This document shows, piece after piece, positions 57,743 to 64,000 of a stretch of 64,000 nucleotides of DNA. Origin of the DNA: Parasediminibacterium sp051861445 (lineage in GTDB: Bacteria; Bacteroidota; Bacteroidia; Chitinophagales; Chitinophagaceae); contig JBHYCS010000007.1 of assembly GCA_051861445.1 (NCBI GenBank), forward strand, positions 1 to 64,000, in the 5' to 3' direction. Positions within the stretch are counted from its first letter, which is position 1, and each line of letters begins with the position of its first letter. A model generated the notes under the pieces. The model was given only the letters and a program-made list of their open reading frames with translations. It searched no databases and was not told where the DNA came from. Both the position numbers and the translations under genes were made by a program.

Positions 57743-59095
57743 ATGTTGAAGAAGTTATTCATTTCATTATTGATTATCCATTGCTCATTGTTCGCTGTTC
57801 ATTCCAATGCACAAATGCAATTACTTAAAATTGCAGACGATAAAAGAAGCTTTGCAACAGCCGATGGAAAGCCATTTTTTTGGTTGGGAGATACAGGTTG
57901 GTTGCTGTTTAAAAATTGCACCAAAGAAGAAATTATTGAGTATTTAACTATCAGAAAAAAGCAAGGCTTCAATGTTATTCAAGCCATGTTGTTACATGAG
58001 TTATCAGTAACCAATGCTTATGGAGATTCGGCATTAATAAATAAAAATGTAAGTAAACCGAATACAACAAAAACGTATTGGGAAATTGTAGATTTTGCAA
58101 TTAGGGAAGCTGCAAAACGCAATATATATATGGCTTTGGTACCTGTTTGGGGTGGCAATGTAAAAAGTGGTAAAGTAAGTGAGCAGCAGGCAGAACAGTA
58201 TGCTAGTTTTTTAGCCAAGAGATACAAAAATTACAACAATATTATTTGGTTGAATGGGGGTGATATTAGAGGAAACGATGGAGAGAAAGTTTGGAAAGTT
58301 ATTGGCAAAACGTTGAAAGAAAAAGATGGCCGACATTTAATTACGTTTCATCCAAGAGGAAGATCTACTTCATCAACATGGTTTCATAATGAAGAGTGGT
58401 TAGACTTTAATATGTTTCAAAGTGGTCATAAAAATTATGCTCAAGATACCGTTGAACCAAGAATGGGTGAAGATAATTGGAAATATGTAGTAAATGATTT
58501 TGCATTACAGCCCATCAAGCCAACAATGGATGGTGAACCATCGTATGAAAATATTCCACACGGTTTACATGATTCTTTAGCTGCAAGATGGACTGCTGCT
58601 GACGTAAGGCGATATGCTTATTGGAGTGTTTTTGCAGGTGGAGCAGGATTTACGTATGGCGAAAACAGTGTGATGCAGTTTAAAACAACATGGAATAAAG
58701 AAGTAAGTTTTGGTCCTGTAAAAACATGGAAAGAAGAGATGAATGCTGAAGGAGCTACACAAATGCAGTACGTTAAAAAATTAATTACAAGCAGTAATTT
58801 TTTAAATAGAAAGCCAGCACAAGATTTAGTGGTGAACCAAGGTGAACGCTATCATTACCTAGCTGCTTTGCAAGTAAAAGGAGCTGTTTATGTGTACACT
58901 TTTACTGGAAGAAATATTGAATTAAATCTTGCAAGATATGCAGGTAAAAAAGTGAAATCTGCATGGTATAATCCTAAAAATGGTCAATACATTGCAATAG
59001 AAAATTTTACAGCAAATGTTGTGAAAGTATTTGATGCACCAGGTGAAGAAAAAGAAGGAAATGATTGGGTTTTGGTGATTAAGAATTTACCCTAA
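57743..59095 (+). CDS. Glycoside hydrolase family 140 (apiosidase-type) protein
   Basis: A 450-residue secreted protein. The DUF4038/apiosidase-like barrel opens RSFATADGKPFFWLGDTGWLLF, continues GFNVIQAMLLHEL and LVPVWGG, and contains acidic residues in NIIWLNGGDIRGND (about 173) and PTMDGEPSYENIP (about 265) as likely catalytic pair. The C-terminal beta domain (about 360-450) is the usual partner. Characterised GH140 members release apiose-linked side chains from RG-II, so this gene is a key pointer to the substrate. The signal peptide core IIHCSLFAVHS is written in a simple-sequence repeat, and the stop codon lies within repeat family E. Confidence 0.82.
   Translation: MLKKLFISLLIIHCSLFAVHSNAQMQLLKIADDKRSFATADGKPFFWLGDTGWLLFKNCTKEEIIEYLTIRKKQGFNVIQAMLLHELSVTNAYGDSALINKNVSKPNTTKTYWEIVDFAIREAAKRNIYMALVPVWGGNVKSGKVSEQQAEQYASFLAKRYKNYNNIIWLNGGDIRGNDGEKVWKVIGKTLKEKDGRHLITFHPRGRSTSSTWFHNEEWLDFNMFQSGHKNYAQDTVEPRMGEDNWKYVVNDFALQPIKPTMDGEPSYENIPHGLHDSLAARWTAADVRRYAYWSVFAGGAGFTYGENSVMQFKTTWNKEVSFGPVKTWKEEMNAEGATQMQYVKKLITSSNFLNRKPAQDLVVNQGERYHYLAALQVKGAVYVYTFTGRNIELNLARYAGKKVKSAWYNPKNGQYIAIENFTANVVKVFDAPGEEKEGNDWVLVIKNLP
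57762..57802 (+). repeat. Simple-sequence tract coding a signal peptide core (copy 1)
   Basis: Imperfect tandem units close to ATTGTTCATT, read as IIHCSLFAVHS within the GH140 signal peptide. A matching tract codes IVHCSLFSVHL in the partial gene at the right edge. Confidence 0.65.
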
Positions 59096-59110
59096 CCCTA
59101 AAGGGGAATA
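59087..59110 (-). repeat. Junction repeat family E, copy 1
   Basis: TTACCCTAACCCTAAAGGGG. It is the reverse complement of the right part of the element at 63729-63755 and supplies the TAA stop of the GH140 gene (59093-59095). Confidence 0.6.
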
Positions 59111-59125
59111 CTAAGAATTTTAATA

Positions 59126-60040
59126 ATGATTGCTAAACATAAAATATTACTTTATCTGCTTGCAATGATTGTTCTTGCTTCATGCAACAATAAAGTGTAC
59201 TTGTTTACTTCTTTCAAAGAACCAGCAAACGAAGGCTTGAGAATGTTGTACAGCAAAGATGGCTATCATTGGAAACGCATAGATACAGTATTGTTAAAGC
59301 CATTGATTGGGGCTCAAAAAATCATGAGAGATCCTTCATGTTTACAAGCACCTGATGGAACATTTCATTTGGTATTTACAACAGAATGGAAGGGTGGAAA
59401 TGGATTTGGTTATGCTAGTTCTACAGATTTAATTCATTGGAGTGAACAACAATATATTCCTGTAATGCAACATGAAAAAACAGTGGTGAATGTTTGGGCT
59501 CCTGAGTTGTTTTACGACGATGAAATACAAAAGTTTATTATTGTTTGGGCAAGCTGTGTGCCAGATAAATTTGAAAAAGGTGTTGAAGCAGTTGACAATA
59601 ACCATCGCTTGTATTATACTACTACAAAAGATTTTAAAACCTTTTCACCAACTCAATTATTCCTCGACCCAAAGTTTAGTGTAATTGATGCTGTAATTGT
59701 AAAACGAAAAAAAGAAGATTACGTATTGGTGTTAAAAGACAATACAAGACCTGAAAGAAATATAAAAGTAGCTTTTGCAAATACTGCTGTAGGAAATTAT
59801 ACAAACGTATCAGTTCCATTTACTGAAAAATTTACAGAAGGTGCTGCCGTGGTTAAAGTAAAAGATGGTTGGTTAATTTATTATGATGTATATCAAAAAA
59901 AACAATACGGTGCATCGTTTACCAAAGACTTTAAAACCTTTGTAAATGCCGATAGTTTAATTAGTGTTCCTGAAGGGCATAAACATGGAACAATTTTTAT
60001 AACAAACAAAAAAGTGTTGAAGAATTTAGTAAAACCCTGA
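59126..60040 (+). CDS. GH43-like five-bladed beta-propeller lipoprotein
   Basis: A 304-residue lipoprotein (lipobox Cys20), so probably membrane-anchored. GH43-type motifs: KIMRDPSCLQAPDGTFHLVFT (general base Asp), SSTDLIHWSEQQYI, NVWAPELFYDDE, FSVIDAVIVK (pKa-modulating Asp) and KFTEGAAVVKVKDGWLIYY (acid Glu). All three expected acidic residues are therefore present. GH43 enzymes mostly remove arabinose or xylose. It starts 30 bp after GH140, and its stop is embedded in a palindromic hairpin shared with the start region of the next gene. Confidence 0.75.
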   Translation: MIAKHKILLYLLAMIVLASCNNKVYLFTSFKEPANEGLRMLYSKDGYHWKRIDTVLLKPLIGAQKIMRDPSCLQAPDGTFHLVFTTEWKGGNGFGYASSTDLIHWSEQQYIPVMQHEKTVVNVWAPELFYDDEIQKFIIVWASCVPDKFEKGVEAVDNNHRLYYTTTKDFKTFSPTQLFLDPKFSVIDAVIVKRKKEDYVLVLKDNTRPERNIKVAFANTAVGNYTNVSVPFTEKFTEGAAVVKVKDGWLIYYDVYQKKQYGASFTKDFKTFVNADSLISVPEGHKHGTIFITNKKVLKNLVKP

Positions 60041-60062
60041 CGATGGCTTCAAGCCTCGTCAG
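60037..60062. repeat. Intercistronic palindrome
   Basis: CTGACGA pairs with TCGTCAG, then GGCTT with AAGCC around one base. The 26-bp near-perfect hairpin contains the TGA stop of the GH43-like gene, 31 bp upstream of the next likely start codon. Confidence 0.75.
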
Positions 60063-60093
60063 CGGTTTATTAAGAACGAAATCATCAAACAAC

Positions 60094-61920
60094 ATGTTAA
60101 AAAGAATCGTATCAATACCTTTTATCTTTTGCCTTTTGCCTTTTGCTTTTTTAAACGCACAAGACACAGTAAAGTACATAGGCAAAACATTGAGCAATGT
60201 TGATTATCATCATGGACAATTAACAGCTGCTGTAGGTGTACATAATATACAAACTATGAGAGCCAATAGAGCTGATAATGGGGTTACGTCATGGACATAT
60301 AACCATGCCCCCATGTTGGCTTACTGGAACAATACATTTTATTTAGAGTATTTAAGTAATCCAATTGGTGAACATCAAGGAGCAGGGAGAACCTTGTTGC
60401 AAACGTCTAACAATGGCTATAAGTGGTCGTATCCTGTAGAAGTATTTCCTGTGTATCAAGTGCCAAATGGTTTTGTAAAAGAAGGAAAGAAAGATACAGC
60501 CAATAACAGTTTTGCAGTGATGCACCAACGCATTGGGTTTTATACTTCAATTTCAAATAGATTATTTGCTCTTGGTTATTACGGTATTGTATTGGGCAAA
60601 AAAGATGATCCTAACGATGGTAATGGCATTGGTAGAGTCATCAGAGAAATCAATAAAGACGGTAGCTTTGGAGCTATCTATTTCTTACGCTACAACCACA
60701 ATTTCAACGAAAAAAATACCAGCTATCCTTTCTACAAATCTTCGACTGATAAAGGTTTTATAAAAGCCTGTGAAGAAATATTAGCAAAGCCTTTGCTCAT
60801 GCAACAAATGGTTGAAGAAGCCGATAGAAACGATTCTTTAATTCCATTGAAAAAAGATTTTAAAGCATTCAACTATTATCATTTACCCAATGGTAATGTA
60901 GTAGGCTTGTGGAAGTATGCACTTACAAGCATAAGTACAAATGAAGGAAAAACCTGGCAATACAATCCAACAAGAGCACCAGGCTTTGTAAATGCCAATG
61001 CAAAAATTTGGGGACAAAAAACCAGCGATGGTAAATATGCTACTGTTTATAATCCATCTGAATTTCGTTGGCCTTTGGTTGTAAGTATAAGTAACGATGG
61101 TTTAAATTACAATAACCTGTTATTGGTAAATGGAGAAATTAGTTCTATGCGTTATGGTGGTGCTTATAAAAGTTATGGTCCACAATACGTTCGTGGCATT
61201 CAAGAAATGGATGGCAAACCCAAAGATGGCAATATGTGGGTTACTTATAGTATGAACAAAGAAGATATGTGGGTTAGCAAAATTACTGTTCCTGTAAAAG
61301 ACAAAGTAACCTCAGAAGTAAACGATGTATTTGCATCCATGAAAAATGACGTTGAATTAAACGAATGGAATTTGTTTTCTCCCATTCTATGCAGAACACA
61401 AATTGAAACCATCAATGGCAATAAAGTATTGGCTTTGCATGATGCCGATGTGTTTGATTATGCAAAAGCAGAACGTGTTTTTCCAACTGCTACACAAAAG
61501 CAAATTGAGTTTTCAATTACGCCTGCACAACAAAATTTCGGTACGTTAGAAATAGAATTGGTGAATGCAAAAGGTACACCAACACTCAGAATTATATTAG
61601 ATAGTTTGGGTAATATTTTAACCAAGCAAGGTTATAGAAACAAAAGTTTGGGTAAGTACAACGCTCATCAAATGGTAGTGTTTAAAATTGAATTAAATAC
61701 AGCTACAAGGTTTTATACTGTTAGTATCAATGGTGCTAAACCAATTAATAATATTTGTTTTGCACCAGTTGAAAGTGTAGAAAAATTAGTGTTTAGAACA
61801 GGCATTACTCGTCGTTTTCCAGATGCAGATACACCAACTGATCAAGACTATGATTTACCCAATGCCAATACAATTACAAAAGATGCTGTATATTATATTC
61901 ATTCTGTAAAAACAAAATAG
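60094..61920 (+). CDS. GH143-like beta-propeller protein with C-terminal beta-sandwich
   Basis: A 608-residue secreted protein. Start at ATG 60094 (MLKRIVSIPFIFCLLPFAF, cleavage after LNAQ). The frame is open 51 bases earlier, but that part is a palindrome. Propeller blades: YNHAPMLAYWNNTFYLEYL, LQTSNNGYKWSYPVEVFP, GNVVGLWKYALTSISTNEGKTW, GKYATVYNPSEFRWPLVV and MWVTYSMNKEDMWVSKI. A LamG-like sandwich follows (about 440-600). The layout matches, as I recall, the N-terminal half of the Bacteroides two-domain RG-II enzyme with GH143 (DHA hydrolase) and GH142 activities. The next reading frame would be the other half. It is in the same frame, separated by one TAG codon. Confidence 0.6.
   Translation: MLKRIVSIPFIFCLLPFAFLNAQDTVKYIGKTLSNVDYHHGQLTAAVGVHNIQTMRANRADNGVTSWTYNHAPMLAYWNNTFYLEYLSNPIGEHQGAGRTLLQTSNNGYKWSYPVEVFPVYQVPNGFVKEGKKDTANNSFAVMHQRIGFYTSISNRLFALGYYGIVLGKKDDPNDGNGIGRVIREINKDGSFGAIYFLRYNHNFNEKNTSYPFYKSSTDKGFIKACEEILAKPLLMQQMVEEADRNDSLIPLKKDFKAFNYYHLPNGNVVGLWKYALTSISTNEGKTWQYNPTRAPGFVNANAKIWGQKTSDGKYATVYNPSEFRWPLVVSISNDGLNYNNLLLVNGEISSMRYGGAYKSYGPQYVRGIQEMDGKPKDGNMWVTYSMNKEDMWVSKITVPVKDKVTSEVNDVFASMKNDVELNEWNLFSPILCRTQIETINGNKVLALHDADVFDYAKAERVFPTATQKQIEFSITPAQQNFGTLEIELVNAKGTPTLRIILDSLGNILTKQGYRNKSLGKYNAHQMVVFKIELNTATRFYTVSINGAKPINNICFAPVESVEKLVFRTGITRRFPDADTPTDQDYDLPNANTITKDAVYYIHSVKTK
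60117..60149 (+). repeat. Simple-sequence tract coding a signal peptide core
   Basis: Tandem TTTTGCC units (TTTTATC, TTTTGCC, TTTTGCC, TTTTGC) read as FIFCLLPFAF in the signal peptide of the GH143-like protein. Confidence 0.65.
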
Positions 61921-61932
61921 CATGGGAGTATT

Positions 61933-62031
61933 TTGAACCAAGCTTCAGCACATATAATCAACACCAGTGGCAAGTTTATCCTGAGCGATAGTCGAAGGAC
62001 ACTCTTGTACAATATATCTCTATTCAGCAAA
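61933..62031 (+). repeat. Junction repeat family B, copy 2 (inside a reading frame)
   Basis: TTGAACCAAGCTTCAGC at the left, then TATCCTGAGCGATAGTCGAAGGACACTCTTGTAC (61977-62010) and CTATTCAGCAAA at the right. The right end matches family A copy 1, linking the two families. It overlaps the 5' end of the GH142-like frame. Confidence 0.75.
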
Positions 62032-63657
62032 TGGATAAGACTTTGTAAAGTATTCTTTGTGCAACTTCGTGTCTTTGTGTTTTTGTGGTTTAATGGTTTC
62101 AATATTACTAGAATTATTTCATCCAAATACTTTGTACTACTTTGTTCTCTTTGTGCCTTTGTGGTTCAAACTTCCTCTGCACAAAAAAAGCCTTTTATTT
62201 TAAAACACACTTCATTTAAACATTATGTGGATTATTTCAATAACATGGAAGATGAAAATATCAAGCAAGCTATTCCAAACGATAGTGCTTGGTTTTGGAT
62301 GCAACAAAATATTCCTTTGTTTGAATGTCCACAACAAAATTTTGAAGAGATATTTTATTACCGTTGGTGGACACTTAGAAAACACATCAAAAAAACAGAA
62401 CAAGGTTTTGTATTCACCGAATTTTTAGTACAACGTTCTTATGCCGATAAATACAATTTAATAGCCAGTGGTTTAGGTCATCATATCTATGAAGCAAGAT
62501 GGTTACACAATCAACAATACTTAAATGATAATATTAGAATTTGGTATAGAGGTAACAATGGATTACCTATGAAAAAACTGCGTTTCTACAGTAGTTGGAA
62601 TATGGATGCTTTGTACAATCGCTATAAAGTAAATAACGACAAACAAACCTTACTCAATTTATTGCCAGATCTTGAAGCCGATTACAAAGCATGGCAAGCT
62701 GAAAAGCAAGCTAGTAATGGTTTGTATTGGCAATATGATGTTAGAGATGCCATGGAAGAAACCATCAGTGGCGGACGAAAAGAAAAAAATCCACGACCAA
62801 GTATTAACAGTTATATGTATGGCAATGCAAAAGCCTTGTCTGCAATGTATTTATTGGCAAATAAAAAAGAGGCTGCTGCTTTGTATCAGCAAAAAGCCGA
62901 TAGCATTAAGCAACTTACGCAAACCAAATTATGGAATACACAACATGAGTTCTTTGAGGTGTTAAAAGAAAAAGGAGATACTTTGGCTCAAGTAAAAGAA
63001 GCAATTGGGTTTATTCCTTGGTATTTTAATTTGCCAGATAGTAATTACAATATTGCTTGGAAAAGTTTAATAGATACCAAAACATTTTGTGCCCCTTTTG
63101 GCATTACAACAGCCGATAGAAGTCACCCTCAATTCAGAACACATGGTTGCTGTAAGTGTGAATGGGATGGTGCTGTGTGGCCTTTTGCAACTGCACAAAC
63201 GTTAACAGCAATGGCTAATTTGCTCAACAATTACCAACAACAAATTGTAACCGACAGCAATTATTTTTCTTTGTTGAATACTTATGTAGAATCACAGTAT
63301 TATCGTGGTCGTCCTTATATTGGTGAATACCTAGATGAAAAAACGGGTTATTGGTTAAAAGGCGATGAAGAAAGAAGTCGTTATTACAATCACTCAACTT
63401 TTAATGATTTAATCATTACTGGTTTAGTGGGTTTAAGACCAAGAACTGATAATACCATTGAAGTAAATCCTTTATTGCCAGCCAATAAATGGAAATGGTT
63501 TTGTTTAGATAATGTTTTGTATCATGGAAAAATAATCACCATTATTTGGGATGAAACAGGTACAAAATATAAAAAAGGAAAAGGATTGAGTGTTTGGGTG
63601 AATGGCAAAAGAGTTGCGTCAAGCTTGAAGTTAGAAAAGTTGAGTGGAGTATTGTAA
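61933..63657 (+). CDS. GH142-like (alpha/alpha)6-barrel protein with unclear start
   Basis: A 574-residue (maximum) protein. From about residue 85: FEEIFYYRWWTLRKHIKKT, ASGLGHHIYEARWLHN, LRFYSSWNMDALYNRY, RDAMEETISGGRKEKNPRPSINSYMYGNA, THGCCKCEWDGAVWPFATAQT and NHSTFNDLIITGLVGLRPR. These are typical of MGH1/GH63-like toroids including, as I recall, the GH142 beta-L-arabinofuranosidase half of the Bacteroides GH142-GH143 enzyme. No in-frame ATG precedes the mature part. The frame begins with TTG 61933 inside junction repeat B, and TTG 62083 is a better-placed alternative. The signal-like core KYFVLLCSLCAFVVQTSSAQ is written in repeat C. Confidence 0.65.
   Translation: MNQASAHIINTSGKFILSDSRRTLLYNISLFSKWIRLCKVFFVQLRVFVFLWFNGFNITRIISSKYFVLLCSLCAFVVQTSSAQKKPFILKHTSFKHYVDYFNNMEDENIKQAIPNDSAWFWMQQNIPLFECPQQNFEEIFYYRWWTLRKHIKKTEQGFVFTEFLVQRSYADKYNLIASGLGHHIYEARWLHNQQYLNDNIRIWYRGNNGLPMKKLRFYSSWNMDALYNRYKVNNDKQTLLNLLPDLEADYKAWQAEKQASNGLYWQYDVRDAMEETISGGRKEKNPRPSINSYMYGNAKALSAMYLLANKKEAAALYQQKADSIKQLTQTKLWNTQHEFFEVLKEKGDTLAQVKEAIGFIPWYFNLPDSNYNIAWKSLIDTKTFCAPFGITTADRSHPQFRTHGCCKCEWDGAVWPFATAQTLTAMANLLNNYQQQIVTDSNYFSLLNTYVESQYYRGRPYIGEYLDEKTGYWLKGDEERSRYYNHSTFNDLIITGLVGLRPRTDNTIEVNPLLPANKWKWFCLDNVLYHGKIITIIWDETGTKYKKGKGLSVWVNGKRVASSLKLEKLSGVL
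62052..62091 (+). repeat. Junction repeat family C, copy 3
   Basis: ATTCTTTGTGCAACTTCGTG then TCTTTGTGTTTTTGTGGTTT. It lies within the open frame upstream of the GH142-like domain. Confidence 0.7.
62130..62170 (+). repeat. Junction repeat family C, copy 4 (codes a signal peptide core)
   Basis: CTTTGTACTACTTTGTTCTC then TTTGTGCCTTTGTGGTTCAA. The right half matches copy 2 exactly (GCCTTTGTGGTTCAAA). It is read as FVLLCSLCAFVVQ just before the SSAQ cleavage site. Confidence 0.7.
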
Positions 63658-63703
63658 CTCACAGATTTTGTAGCTCACAGATTAACACGAATTGTCACAG
63701 ATT
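63658..63703 (+). repeat. Junction repeat family D, copy 2
   Basis: Three CACAGAT units (CTCACAGATTTTG, CTCACAGATTAACACG, TCACAGATTT) directly after the stop of the GH142-like gene. They are related to the hairpin arms at 57510-57572. Confidence 0.65.
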
Positions 63704-63704
63704 T

Positions 63705-63726
63705 CCTTTGTGAAACTTTGTGGTTA
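63705..63726 (+). repeat. Junction repeat family C, copy 5 (short)
   Basis: CTTTGTGAAACTTTGTGGTT, a shortened copy that lacks the middle units of copies 1 and 2. Confidence 0.7.
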
Positions 63727-63728
63727 TT

Positions 63729-63756
63729 CCCCTCCTTTGGAGGGGTTAGGGGTGGT
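63729..63756 (+). repeat. Junction repeat family E, copy 2
   Basis: CCCCTCC-TTT-GGAGGGG perfect hairpin followed by TTAGGGGTGG. It is inserted between family C and inverted family B. Confidence 0.75.
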
Positions 63757-63860
63757 TTAAAAAAGCTCAATAAAGAACAAAACGTAGAAGAGTGTTCTTC
63801 GACAAGCTTAGTATAAACTTGCAACGTATGTTCAATAGATATTCAAAAGCCGGTTACATA
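63757..63860 (-). repeat. Junction repeat family B, copy 3 (inverted)
   Basis: On the minus strand: TATGTAACCGGCTTTTG, ATTGAACATACGTT, then TATACTAAGCTTGTCGAAGAACACTCTTCTACGTT and a GTTCTTTATTGAGC tail. It is homologous to family B copy 1 over its length and ends 10 bp before the next start codon. Confidence 0.75.
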
Positions 63861-63870
63861 AAATAAAAAA

Positions 63871-64000
63871 ATGAAAAAAAGATTTTTATACTTTCTTTTT
63901 ATTGTTCATTGTTCACTTTTTAGTGTTCACTTGCTTGCACAAGAAACAGTGATACAATATCTAAGTGGTAAAGGTCCAGAAGATGCGGTGCAATGGCAGT
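63871..64000 (+). CDS. GH2-like protein, N-terminal fragment cut by the window edge
   Basis: Only 43 codons are visible. A signal peptide MKKRFLYFLFIVHCSLFSVH ends LLAQ, followed by ETVIQYLSGKGPEDAVQWQ. The YLSGKGxxxAVxW opening is how several Bacteroidota GH2 enzymes begin, including ones I recall from RG-II loci. The frame is open to the edge. The signal peptide core is written in the same ATTGTTCATT-type tract as that of the GH140 gene. The family call rests on about 20 mature residues. Confidence 0.5.
   Translation, partial: MKKRFLYFLFIVHCSLFSVHLLAQETVIQYLSGKGPEDAVQWQ
63897..63935 (+). repeat. Simple-sequence tract coding a signal peptide core (copy 2)
   Basis: ATTGTTCATTGTTCAC and related units, read as IVHCSLFSVHL. 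It corresponds to the tract at 57762-57802 in the GH140 gene. Confidence 0.65.

Noticed and set aside
57367..57762. A 131-residue open frame on the minus strand
   Set aside because: It is made of repeat families A, C and D plus antisense of a real gene. No protein signature is present.
60043..60093. Earlier start for the GH143-like gene
   Set aside because: The added residues come from the palindrome and its flank. ATG 60094 starts a clean signal peptide.
61899..62126. A 75-residue minus-strand open frame
   Set aside because: It is antisense to repeats B and C and the end of a real gene, with no independent support.
24189..64000. Genomic island with integrase or transposase
   Set aside because: No integrase, transposase, tRNA or attachment-site duplication is visible. 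The only mobile-like elements are the short repeats.

Overview
The window comes from a low-GC member of the Bacteroidota. The evidence is two SusC/SusD pairs, the gliding lipoprotein GldH, BatD, a LytS/LytTR pair, many lipoproteins with a short Sec leader ending at Cys, and signal peptides that nearly all end in Ala-Gln. The gene mix (SusE-like protein, DUF5004, a Nudix-fold regulator beside SusC) fits the Chitinophagaceae best. That placement is inference.

Layout. (1) 0.16-9.2 kb: a Nudix-fold transcriptional regulator, then a SusC-SusD-DUF5004-hypothetical-SusE operon that ends at a clear intrinsic terminator. The operon has no enzyme genes. Two matching inverted repeats (TGTGT-N7-ACACA), whose centres are 31 bp apart, sit in its leader and are good operator candidates. 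(2) 9.2-24.2 kb: housekeeping genes: yicC, gldH with a histidine kinase and an OmpR-type regulator, batD, an arginase-fold protein without most metal ligands, a DMT exporter, PPK2, mscL, scpA, an L,D-transpeptidase, dxs, a LytS/LytTR pair and an M28 peptidase. (3) 24.2-64 kb, running off the right edge: a large pectin locus. It holds a DUF5703 protein, an SGNH acetylesterase, an AraC regulator, two PL1 lyases, a GH67/alpha-galacturonidase-like protein, GH28, GH95, GH2 (two, plus the start of a third), two beta-propeller (GH43-like) proteins, DUF3826, SusC-SusD-lipoprotein, a beta-helix/TIM-barrel fusion, GH140 (apiosidase family), and a GH143-like propeller followed by a GH142-like (alpha/alpha)6 barrel.

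Together the pectin genes read as a rhamnogalacturonan-II/homogalacturonan utilisation locus. PL1 and GH28 would cut the galacturonan backbone. The SusC/SusD pair with its surface lipoprotein would import fragments. GH95, GH2, GH140, GH142/143-like, GH43-like and the esterase would remove side-chain sugars and acetyl groups in the periplasm. RG-II as the target is inference from GH140 + GH95 + GH142/143 + GH28 + PL1.

The most unusual feature is a set of short dispersed repeats confined to the pectin locus. Nine related copies (families A and B) lie just upstream of, or overlap, the 5' end of nine CAZyme or CAZyme-like genes. Other short repeats (families C, D, E and simple-sequence tracts) sit at some of the same junctions. 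In three genes the repeat lies inside the open reading frame and no ATG remains between it and the signal peptide. In several genes the hydrophobic core of the signal peptide is itself written in repeat sequence. I saw no copies in the first 26 kb and no transposase, integrase, tRNA, rRNA or CRISPR array.
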